64,000 nucleotides of DNA from Macrosoma leucophasiata (taxonomy: Eukaryota; Arthropoda; Insecta; Lepidoptera; Hedylidae): positions 21,252,501 through 21,316,500 of the forward strand of contig JAWQUS010000010.1 in assembly GCA_036365455.1 (NCBI GenBank). Direction: 5' to 3'. Every line of letters begins with the position of its first letter. The stretch's first letter is position 1. Below, one piece after another: positions 43,195 through 51,960 of this stretch. A model generated the notes under the pieces. That model did not search any database. It was not told the origin of the DNA and saw only the letters and a list, made by a program, of their open reading frames with translations. A program made the translations under genes and the position numbers.

Positions 43195-43425
43195 CTGCCC
43201 GATTTGTCGAATTTTTCCTTCACATCTATAGCATTGCTTTATGGTAGCAGTAGCGCCATCTATTACCAACTATGCTAGTTAGGCAACCGATATAATAGAC
43301 TTTTCAGTTTATTGAATATCGTAAAGAAGTCGCTTTTACCCTTGATAATTGTTTTATATTATTTCGCATTAACACATGCTTGTGAAATATATTTTATTTT
43401 TAACGAAAAATGGAAAGAAAAATTT

Positions 43426-43501
43426 GACTTCAGGCGAGGCTCGAACTCGCGACCTACTGGGAATCTAGTCCAGCCGCTCTTCCAATTGAGCTACTGAAGC
43501 C
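43426..43501 (-). tRNA. tRNA-like gene, array 2 left copy 7
   Basis: Identical by eye to its neighbours. Confidence 0.65.
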
Positions 43502-43732
43502 CTGCCCGATTTGTCGAATTTTTCCTTCACATCTATAGCATTGCTTTATGGTAGCAGTAGCGCCATCTATTACCAACTATGCTAGTTAGGCAACCGATAT
43601 AATAGACTTTTCAGTTTATTGAATATCGTAAAGAAGTCGCTTTTACCCTTGATAATTGTTTTATATTATTTCGCATTAACACATGCTTGTGAAATATATT
43701 TTATTTTTAACGAAAAATGGAAAGAAAAATTT

Positions 43733-43808
43733 GACTTCAGGCGAGGCTCGAACTCGCGACCTACTGGGAATCTAGTCCAGCCGCTCTTCCAATTGAGCTA
43801 CTGAAGCC
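43733..43808 (-). tRNA. tRNA-like gene, array 2 left copy 8
   Basis: Last minus-strand copy; the orientation switch is 157 bp further right. Confidence 0.65.
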
Positions 43809-44070
43809 CTGCCCGATTTGTCGAATTTTTCCTTCACATCTATAGCATTGCTTTATGGTAGCAGTAGCGCCATCTATTACCAACTATGCTAGTTAGGCAA
43901 CCGATATAATAGACTTTTCAGTTTATTGAATATCGTAAAGAAGTCGCTTTTACCCTTGATAATTGTCTATTATATCGGTTGCCTAACTAGCATAGTTGGT
44001 AATAGATGGCGCTACTGCTACCATAAAGCAATGCTATAGATGTGAAGGAAAAATTCGACAAATCGGGCAG

Positions 44071-44146
44071 GGCTTCAGTAGCTCAATTGGAAGAGCGGCT
44101 GGACTAGATTCCCAGTAGGTCGCGAGTTCGAGCCTCGCCTGAAGTC
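44071..44146 (+). tRNA. tRNA-like gene, array 2 right copy 1
   Basis: First plus-strand copy after the switch. Confidence 0.65.
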
Positions 44147-44377
44147 AAATTTTTCTTTCCATTTTTCGTTAAAAATAAAATATATTTCACAAGCATGTGT
44201 TAATGCGAAATAATATAAAACAATTATCAAGGGTAAAAGCGACTTCTTTACGATATTCAATAAACTGAAAAGTCTATTATATCGGTTGCCTAACTAGCAT
44301 AGTTGGTAATAGATGGCGCTACTGCTACCATAAAGCAATGCTATAGATGTGAAGGAAAAATTCGACAAATCGGGCAG

Positions 44378-44453
44378 GGCTTCAGTAGCTCAATTGGAAG
44401 AGCGGCTGGACTAGATTCCCAGTAGGTCGCGAGTTCGAGCCTCGCCTGAAGTC
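44378..44453 (+). tRNA. tRNA-like gene, array 2 right copy 2
   Basis: Identical by eye to the 44071 copy. Confidence 0.65.
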
Positions 44454-44684
44454 AAATTTTTCTTTCCATTTTTCGTTAAAAATAAAATATATTTCACAAG
44501 CATGTGTTAATGCGAAATAATATAAAACAATTATCAAGGGTAAAAGCGACTTCTTTACGATATTCAATAAACTGAAAAGTCTATTATATCGGTTGCCTAA
44601 CTAGCATAGTTGGTAATAGATGGCGCTACTGCTACCATAAAGCAATGCTATAGATGTGAAGGAAAAATTCGACAAATCGGGCAG

Positions 44685-44760
44685 GGCTTCAGTAGCTCAA
44701 TTGGAAGAGCGGCTGGACTAGATTCCCAGTAGGTCGCGAGTTCGAGCCTCGCCTGAAGTC
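44685..44760 (+). tRNA. tRNA-like gene, array 2 right copy 3
   Basis: Identical by eye to its neighbours. Confidence 0.65.
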
Positions 44761-44991
44761 AAATTTTTCTTTCCATTTTTCGTTAAAAATAAAATATATT
44801 TCACAAGCATGTGTTAATGCGAAATAATATAAAACAATTATCAAGGGTAAAAGCGACTTCTTTACGATATTCAATAAACTGAAAAGTCTATTATATCGGT
44901 TGCCTAACTAGCATAGTTGGTAATAGATGGCGCTACTGCTACCATAAAGCAATGCTATAGATGTGAAGGAAAAATTCGACAAATCGGGCAG

Positions 44992-45067
44992 GGCTTCAGT
45001 AGCTCAATTGGAAGAGCGGCTGGACTAGATTCCCAGTAGGTCGCGAGTTCGAGCCTCGCCTGAAGTC
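44992..45067 (+). tRNA. tRNA-like gene, array 2 right copy 4
   Basis: Identical by eye to its neighbours. Confidence 0.65.
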
Positions 45068-45298
45068 AAATTTTTCTTTCCATTTTTCGTTAAAAATAAA
45101 ATATATTTCACAAGCATGTGTTAATGCGAAATAATATAAAACAATTATCAAGGGTAAAAGCGACTTCTTTACGATATTCAATAAACTGAAAAGTCTATTA
45201 TATCGGTTGCCTAACTAGCATAGTTGGTAATAGATGGCGCTACTGCTACCATAAAGCAATGCTATAGATGTGAAGGAAAAATTCGACAAATCGGGCAG

Positions 45299-45374
45299 GG
45301 CTTCAGTAGCTCAATTGGAAGAGCGGCTGGACTAGATTCCCAGTAGGTCGCGAGTTCGAGCCTCGCCTGAAGTC
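45299..45374 (+). tRNA. tRNA-like gene, array 2 right copy 5
   Basis: Identical by eye to its neighbours. Confidence 0.65.
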
Positions 45375-45605
45375 AAATTTTTCTTTCCATTTTTCGTTAA
45401 AAATAAAATATATTTCACAAGCATGTGTTAATGCGAAATAATATAAAACAATTATCAAGGGTAAAAGCGACTTCTTTACGATATTCAATAAACTGAAAAG
45501 TCTATTATATCGGTTGCCTAACTAGCATAGTTGGTAATAGATGGCGCTACTGCTACCATAAAGCAATGCTATAGATGTGAAGGAAAAATTCGACAAATCG
45601 GGCAG

Positions 45606-45681
45606 GGCTTCAGTAGCTCAATTGGAAGAGCGGCTGGACTAGATTCCCAGTAGGTCGCGAGTTCGAGCCTCGCCTGAAGTC
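45606..45681 (+). tRNA. tRNA-like gene, array 2 right copy 6
   Basis: Identical by eye to its neighbours. Confidence 0.65.
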
Positions 45682-45912
45682 AAATTTTTCTTTCCATTTT
45701 TCGTTAAAAATAAAATATATTTCACAAGCATGTGTTAATGCGAAATAATATAAAACAATTATCAAGGGTAAAAGCGACTTCTTTACGATATTCAATAAAC
45801 TGAAAAGTCTATTATATCGGTTGCCTAACTAGCATAGTTGGTAATAGATGGCGCTACTGCTACCATAAAGCAATGCTATAGATGTGAAGGAAAAATTCGA
45901 CAAATCGGGCAG

Positions 45913-45988
45913 GGCTTCAGTAGCTCAATTGGAAGAGCGGCTGGACTAGATTCCCAGTAGGTCGCGAGTTCGAGCCTCGCCTGAAGTC
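45913..45988 (+). tRNA. tRNA-like gene, array 2 right copy 7
   Basis: Identical by eye to its neighbours. Confidence 0.65.
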
Positions 45989-46219
45989 AAATTTTTCTTT
46001 CCATTTTTCGTTAAAAATAAAATATATTTCACAAGCATGTGTTAATGCGAAATAATATAAAACAATTATCAAGGGTAAAAGCGACTTCTTTACGATATTC
46101 AATAAACTGAAAAGTCTATTATATCGGTTGCCTAACTAGCATAGTTGGTAATAGATGGCGCTACTGCTACCATAAAGCAATGCTATAGATGTGAAGGAAA
46201 AATTCGACAAATCGGGCAG

Positions 46220-46295
46220 GGCTTCAGTAGCTCAATTGGAAGAGCGGCTGGACTAGATTCCCAGTAGGTCGCGAGTTCGAGCCTCGCCTGAAGTC
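46220..46295 (+). tRNA. tRNA-like gene, array 2 right copy 8
   Basis: Identical by eye to its neighbours. Confidence 0.65.
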
Positions 46296-46526
46296 AAATT
46301 TTTCTTTCCATTTTTCGTTAAAAATAAAATATATTTCACAAGCATGTGTTAATGCGAAATAATATAAAACAATTATCAAGGGTAAAAGCGACTTCTTTAC
46401 GATATTCAATAAACTGAAAAGTCTATTATATCGGTTGCCTAACTAGCATAGTTGGTAATAGATGGCGCTACTGCTACCATAAAGCAATGCTATAGATGTG
46501 AAGGAAAAATTCGACAAATCGGGCAG

Positions 46527-46602
46527 GGCTTCAGTAGCTCAATTGGAAGAGCGGCTGGACTAGATTCCCAGTAGGTCGCGAGTTCGAGCCTCGCCTGAAG
46601 TC
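46527..46602 (+). tRNA. tRNA-like gene, array 2 right copy 9
   Basis: Last copy; its 3' end is 33 bp from the array boundary, as in array 1. Confidence 0.65.
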
Positions 46603-46664
46603 AAATTTTTCTTTCCATTTTTCGTTAAAAATAAAATTTTTGTATACATAATATTTTTGCAACT

Positions 46665-46770
46665 AATTTTTTTTTACGTAACCAGCGAATTGGGGTCCTT
46701 GCATGTATGCTTGAATGCATGCATTTACCTCTGCCTACCCCTTCGGGGATTACAGCCGTAAAGTTACGTA
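46665..46770 (+). repeat. Repeat K
   Basis: ACGTAACCAGCGAATTGGGG, GCATGTATGCTTGAATGCAT, CTGCCTACCCCTTCGGGGAT. Matches 53825-53932 and, inverted, 37215-37325. Confidence 0.6.
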
Positions 46771-47116
46771 ATTTTTGTTTTCTAACCGAAGAAAAAACGG
46801 AGAAGGTTCTCAAGTCGACGCGTATCCTATATATATTTTTTATGTATGACGTACTATAACTTCAGGGTTGTTCGATTTTGATAATTGTGTATTTTATTGG
46901 ATAGGTTGTGTGTGTGTAAATTTTTTGTAAGCCACAATATGGCCACACAAAACGAAGTGGGCACGGGTTCGTTTGGCGCCGACTCAAAATTTTATTTTTT
47001 ATTTTTCAGTTTCATTCTTTTCGGCGTTTTTATTTTTTGTTAAAAAGTTTTTATTGTAGGTATATTTTCTAAAGAGTAACTAGTTTTTGTTTTTATTCAT
47101 CTAAGCTCTGACCTTA
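46771..47116. other. Unique stretch
   Basis: Nothing recognised. Confidence 0.4.
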
Positions 47117-47244
47117 AGATTCACAGACCGCACTAGGACTACAACGAACAAAGCATGCCTTGAACTGTCAAAACTCTTTTGACAGTTCGAAGACTTCGAA
47201 GTGTACTTTGTGCAAAGTAAAGTCGTACTGCGGTCTGTGAATCT
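47117..47244. repeat. Nested-hairpin MITE-like element, 128 bp
   Basis: Outer arms AGATTCACAGACCGCA and TGCGGTCTGTGAATCT are perfect over 16 bp. A second perfect hairpin, GAACTGTCAAAA-CTC-TTTTGACAGTTC, lies at the centre. No TSD was identified. Confidence 0.75.
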
Positions 47245-47690
47245 CTCCCTCAATTTTTCCCTCTTCGTCTATTTTTTTTGGTAATAATACTTAAAAATTC
47301 ATGTTTTTTTTTATTTTTGATTCGCCAGATTTCTCAGCGGGATCGCCAATGAATATTGTATGCTTTATAAAACAGTACTTAATTCCAAATTGTGGAGAAC
47401 CCGATGTGCATGCACATCCCTCAGGCCTAACAGCCTATTAATAGTGAGCCACGACAGACACCCGATAATTTATTACTGTGATAAATTTATACGATAAAAT
47501 CATAATAAATATTGTAAATTGACAGTTTATGAGTCAGATTAGATATAATCTATGTACTTAATCACCATTATCTAATGAGAAATGGCTGTTTAACAAAATA
47601 TCAAGAATTAATCTGACTCAGATTGACCTGAAATAGAAGATAGTCTTATAGTCCATGATTAAATTGAGTATTGATAACATATTCCCCATT
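47245..47690. other. AT-rich stretch with a weak inverted pair
   Basis: TGAGTCAGATTA near 47530 and TAATCTGACTCA near 47616 are perfect inverted 12-mers about 75 bp apart; otherwise no feature. Confidence 0.45.
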
Positions 47691-47691
47691 C

Positions 47692-47836
47692 TAGCTGACC
47701 CGGCGAACTTCATATAACGAACGTAGATTTATAAATACAGACACAATTTCACGCACGCATTTAAACATCTAGACGACAGGTACTTTGACAGAGGGGAAAG
47801 CCTGCATATGGCTACTCCCCTCCGGTGTTGCTCTAG
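47692..47836 (+). repeat. MITE-B right-end fragment behind an ACTAGCTGACCCGGC stub
   Basis: TAGCTGACCCGGCGAACTTC stub, then CACGCATTTAAACATCTAGA, TACTTTGACAGAGGGGAAAG and TATGGCTACTCCCCTCCGGT to GTTGCTCTA. Confidence 0.6.
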
Positions 47837-48066
47837 GCTCCCATACAACAAACGTAATTTTTGAGCAAGTTTTTACTCTATTGTTAATATGAAGGTGGAT
47901 ACTTGAATAAAACAAACGTGATTTTCTTATATAGATGATGGTACGGAAGGAACCCTTCGTGCGAGAATCCGACTCGCACTTGGCCGCTTTTTATTATTTG
48001 TATGTATAGTTAATATAAATCCATACCTGGTAACATTACTAGTGATAGAAGTCAAGCGATTTAAAC

Positions 48067-48275
48067 ATTAGGGCACCACCGCATTACTTAATCTATCAGC
48101 CGCTAAATAGTAGGTACCTACTAATGCACGGCTTGGTAATTTCTGATACAGACAGTAAAACAGACTGCAGGATTGACAGTGCATCGATGTACATCTCTAA
48201 TTTTTATAGCCGTATTCACTTGTCTCCATTGTGAACTTGTGTGCTTTTTTTTCAATGTTATTACATAAAACTTCA
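48067..48275 (+). repeat. S1b SINE-like repeat, degraded
   Basis: GGGCACCACCGCATTACTTA, AATCTATCAGCCGCTAAATA, TAATTTCTGATACAGACAG and a TTTCAATGTTATTACATAAA tail. Confidence 0.55.
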
Positions 48276-48823
48276 CCTCTACATTGCTTTTAGGGCCCAC
48301 TAGGTCAATTAAACATTAGCAGCGGCGCGGGCGCATTTTCCAAATTGCGCAACCGTCCACTTTCTAACCGACACCAACACGGTGTCTGTGGGTCACTCGG
48401 CTGAGTTATGTCATTTCCAAAGTAAACTCGCGCCGACATTGTATTTAATTCCTAAACCATTAGAATAAATTGTTATATTATCGTTACCTAACACCGTGGG
48501 AATAAAATATACCTACTATACACATTTCTTTATGCAAATCCTCCGAGTCCTTGGTGAAGGTTGATTCAACTGATTGAACAAGCTATTGTTCGTAGAACGG
48601 TATTATGGGTCATATTTATTTAGGTAACATAGTCGATGTTGATTTAAGATTTTCAGGTTCTTACCAAGTTGAATTTCAGTCGAGTGAAATTAAGTATGTT
48701 GGTTGGATTTCGTTTAATAATTTTCGTATAATTCCTGACTTATCGCCGTTTTTCTATCTAAAATGTGCTACATTATGCCTATATATATACCTAGTATGCG
48801 CTTCTATTGAAGCGCGTTATGTA
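48276..48823. other. Unique stretch
   Basis: A GC-richer patch at 48315-48440 and an unsupported ORF at 48605-48835; no gene recognised. Confidence 0.4.
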
Positions 48824-48833
48824 ACAAGCAGGT

Positions 48834-49214
48834 AGTGTTGCCCAAATGCAAGACCAAGACGAGACTTGGCCAGTCTTGGTCTTAGTCTTGGTCTTGCAGC
48901 AAGAGTCTCGCAAGTCTCGCAATAACCTGTTAGCCTATTGCTATTTATTAACGCTACTTTAGAATTTAGACCTTAGAATAACGTACATTTTGAATTTGAA
49001 CTACCATAGACATAGTATAGACCAACCAAATTAATAAATGGAAAAAAGTAATTTAAAATTCGAAAAATCAACTGACACGGGTGGGGTTCGAACCCACAAC
49101 CTAAGTATCCATGCCAATACGACTGTTATCTACCGTGTCCTACGGGATTCAGACTATTTCTTAAGGTCTTGCAAAAATGCAAGAACAAGACCAAGACCGA
49201 TTTTGGGCAACACT
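48834..49214. mobile_element. 381 bp TIR element carrying a tRNA-like sequence, exact 10 bp TSD
   Basis: Ends AGTGTTGCCCAAA and TTTGGGCAACACT are perfect 13 bp inverted repeats; subterminal CAAGACCAAGAC motifs are repeated on both sides. Flanks ACAAGCAGGT (48824-48833 and 49215-49224) match exactly. A 10 bp TSD would suit a Mutator-like element, but I cannot assign the superfamily. There is no transposase. Confidence 0.85.
49074..49139 (-). ncRNA. tRNA-like sequence inside the 381 bp element
   Basis: On the minus strand: 7 bp acceptor GACACGG/CCGTGTC, TA, then a 33-nt middle that lacks a canonical D arm but can pair GTAT/ATAC, and a perfect T arm GTGGG-TTCGAAC-CCCAC with B box GTTCGAACC. 66 nt, so too short for a complete tRNA. 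Like the array monomer, an AAATGGAAA-type AT-rich segment lies on its 3' side. Confidence 0.5.
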
Positions 49215-49224
49215 ACAAGCAGGT

Positions 49225-50949
49225 TGCATATTATATTCGTTTCTTATATATCTCGTCAATCTACCAATTTTTTTGGCCCAACAGATTATAGAGTATTTTC
49301 GAGACGCGACACTTGAATCCATTAACTAACCATTGCTGTATTTTCGGTTTCCGAAACTTCCTGAACTGACCGTTTCTGACCGTGTGCAAGCTTATTCTAG
49401 TCTTCTTCACAGAGTTATGATTGAGACTGAGAAAATATTCAGAAAATATATAATATGTAAAATATTTGTGTCTTCGTAAAACTATAATCTCAAACAGCGA
49501 AATGTTGCCAGAAAAGGTACCTACGGTAGTTTTGCTTCGCGCTCGAATAGGTACTCACAATTGCAATATGCCGCTCATGGACTTCGTCTTGTCTTTGAAT
49601 CTCCTCTCTTTCCGGAGTACTTACTAAGCCTCAATAACTGTGGGTGATTCTCGGAACCACCTTCTTCATAGACTGTATTTAAATAATGATTCACGTCACA
49701 CCTTTTATATTATCTGAATCAGTCTTGTTACCCAATATTAAAAGCTCGAATGTCACGGTTATGGGACTGATAATATAATTTAGCAATACAGTGTGATTTT
49801 TGTGATTTAGCAGTTATTTAGTAGTTCTTGTAGTAACAGTTAATAGCATATTGGTTTGTCTGTGACCAGGTTCTTGTCATGTTCTGAAACTTGTTTGTTG
49901 ACATTAATTTGTGCTTAACCTGTTGATTAACTTGAATTATCTACGCAGTTAATAAAGTCTCGTCTCGGCTTTTCTAGAACTTGTAAATTGCTGAAGTTAA
50001 ATATTCGATATTTTCATACACTTAATTAATTATAGAATTACTAAAGATTTATATTACGAAAGTGACTTATATTCTAGATTCGGGACTATGAATAATATAT
50101 TAATTTGGTCCAGTTGTAACGTCACATTCACCATCATTTGTTATTATTTTTGTATTAAGCTTTAACAAAATTATTATTTTATTATTATTATTTTAAACAA
50201 AAAAGAGCCACAATAAAACTACGAAGTATCATGTAAAGGTCATTTGGTCTTCTGAAATTTGTTTTATCTGTATTTTATTTAAAGAGACATTTCTGAGAAA
50301 AAACTAGGTAAGTTTATCATAAGAATTTTCATGTGTTGCCATAATTGGATTTTCAGTTTTTCATTCAGTGTCTGCATTTGAATTAAGAAAAATATCTCGT
50401 TTCGTATTCGTTACTCGTTCGTTAGATAACTATTTTTCTTAGAATTTTCTTGAGTTTGTCTATTTTTATTAGATCTCGTTGGAAACTAGGTTTTTAATAT
50501 TTGAATATTATACAAAGATTTTGTTTTTTTTTTGTTTATGAGCTGCTTTATATTGACATATTATCTTAGTACACTAATTGGAAATAAGATATTAATTGCA
50601 ATGTATGGCGATACACGTGAGATTATTATAATGATGCACAAATATTACGTAATAATAAATAATCAGTATCGAATGATGTTTTCAAGCGCGATCTCTGTGA
50701 TAGTGACGAACAGACGGTCACGTAATCGCGTGCACAATTTTATTAAGATGACTTCCATGTAGTGGTGATAACCTTCCGTTTCGTTACGTGCAATTTGCTA
50801 TAGTGATTTTGACACGTCATTGTTGTCCAATCAATATTTATTAGAATTGCTCAAGATTATTGTTTGTTTATTGATCTTACACCCAGTTTCTGGAACACTT
50901 GTAATGACTAACAAACTGTCAAATCAGAATTTTCCGGGTAGTTAAGGTT
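49225..50949. other. AT-rich unique stretch
   Basis: 1.7 kb without recognised gene, exon or repeat. Confidence 0.5.
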
Positions 50950-51560
50950 TTTTTTATGTAGGGAATGTGGCAAACAAGCATCCAGCTCACATTGATGTTA
51001 AGTGATGACTGCAGCCTAGACACCCACACAGAGACCAGAGGTCAATATGCAAATGTGTTGCCAGTGTTGTCACCAGGGACGGCTCTAGCTGAGAGCTGAG
51101 CTGAGTCCACCCTCGCGGCTATAACTATTAACTTTGCCGTAGATTGACACCGCCGCACTACCGGCGCTGCGCTGTCTGGCCGCTTCTAAACTTTTAATTT
51201 ATACGTGAAATAAGGTTTATTTCGAGTTGAAACAAAATGTTCGAAAAAGAAGCCGCCCATAGGACCCTCGCGTTTGATAGCTGTCGCCACCGCGCTGGCT
51301 GGCCGCGCTTCTGTCATATCACTATTGTCCCATGATGGTCGAAGATGATACTCTTAGCTGGCTCAGGGAGCGCCGCAGCGTGCGGCGCCCGAGACGGCGG
51401 CTCACGTGTGCATTGCACACCCTGCACTATAGGTTAAGCCGCCCCTGGTTACCACCCCTGAAACCTAAGTTTTTATGTCTCTGTGTTATAACTAACACGT
51501 AATAACGAGCTAAAGGGCGTAAGCCCCATCGCATTGCCTAATCTATCTGCCGCCAATATC
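50950..51560 (-). repeat. S1b SINE-like repeat interrupted by a hAT-like MITE
   Basis: 50950-51073 (ATGTGGCAAACAAGCATCCA to GTTGTCAC) and 51448-51560 (GTTACCACCCCTGAAACCTA to CTATCTGCCGCCAATATC) join at the inserted element. Confidence 0.75.
51074..51447. mobile_element. hAT-like non-autonomous element, 374 bp
   Basis: CAGGGACGGCTCTAGC start and GGTTAAGCCGCCCCTG end are short imperfect TIRs (CAGGGRCGGCT). Flanks GTTGTCAC (51066-51073) and GTTACCAC (51448-51455) form an 8 bp TSD with two differences, and the host S1 consensus reads GTTACCAC there. The interior is GC-rich (GACACCGCCGCACTACCGGC). CAGGGG ends plus an 8 bp TSD are the hAT pattern. Confidence 0.85.
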
Positions 51561-51594
51561 ACTGTTGCGCATCTTGCGTTATTGCACTTAGGCA

Positions 51595-51813
51595 CACTGC
51601 GGACACTCCGCCAAAATTCCATACAAACGCTTAATTTGGTCTCTATTACACAGACATCAATCAGTGACGTGTATTTACATGTGCAACTGTGTGCGTAGCA
51701 CGTGGAAAATACCAACCGTCGCCCATAAGAGGGGAGGAGGTTGGGTGATGCGGGAAAATCGCGCGGGACGTCGAGGTGTCCATTCTATACTTAGTATTAT
51801 TACATATTCTCTG
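51595..51813 (-). mobile_element. Element C, 219 bp, 9 bp TSD
   Basis: CACTGCGGACACTCCGCCAA to TACATATTCTCTG, inverted relative to 13184. Flanks ACTTAGGCA (51586-51594) and ACTTAGGTA (51814-51822) are a 9 bp TSD with one difference. The length equals that of the 13184 copy. Confidence 0.85.
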
Positions 51814-51822
51814 ACTTAGGTA

Positions 51823-51960
51823 TACTACCGCTCCATTGGAATGGTTTGATCGCCAATCTTCGGTTGGCTGACTGCACTAGTGGAAGAATTATCTTCCAGT
51901 AGAAGATAATTCCGCTAGTGGCGGTGGGGGCGTCACATCACGTCCCGACACCAGTCATTA
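51823..51960 (+). repeat. Repeat fragment with inverted pair
   Basis: CTACCGCTCCATTGGAATGG and GGTTGGCTGACTGCACTAGT match the style of 57955-58030. CACTAGTGGAAGAATTATCT and AGATAATTCCGCTAGTG are inverted about an AGT centre. Confidence 0.5.

Larger units (their letters stand above)
41507..46635. mobile_element. Array 2: inverted concatemer of 307 bp tRNA-bearing monomers
   Basis: Left half (41507-about 43965) holds 8.0 monomers with tRNA-like genes on the minus strand; right half (about 43966-46635) holds 8.7 on the plus strand, all at period 307. Exact 12 bp flanks ATTTTTGTATAC (41495-41506 and 46636-46647). The left end TTGTTTTATATTATTTCGC and right end TTAAAAATAAA fall at nearly the same monomer positions as in array 1, although flanking DNA and TSD differ. 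The centre reads TTGATAATTG/TCTATTATATCGG, a different junction from array 1. Array-specific bases (AACGAAAAATGG, GTCGAATTTTTCC, CTATAGCATTGC, TTGATAATTGTTTTAT) are shared by all its monomers and by none in array 1. Confidence 0.92.

Noticed and set aside
41777..46409. A 61-codon ORF repeated 15 times across array 2 (MNIVKKSLLP... RRGSNSRPTG...)
   Set aside because: It runs antisense through the tRNA-like gene; the RRGSNSRPTGNLVQPLFQLS part is the usual translation of a tRNA complement. One base change in array 1 destroys it, so it is incidental.
27662..46635. Hammerhead ribozyme / retrozyme explanation for the 307 bp monomer
   Set aside because: I looked for a CTGANGA...GAAA core on both strands of the monomer and saw none; a covariance-model search would be decisive.
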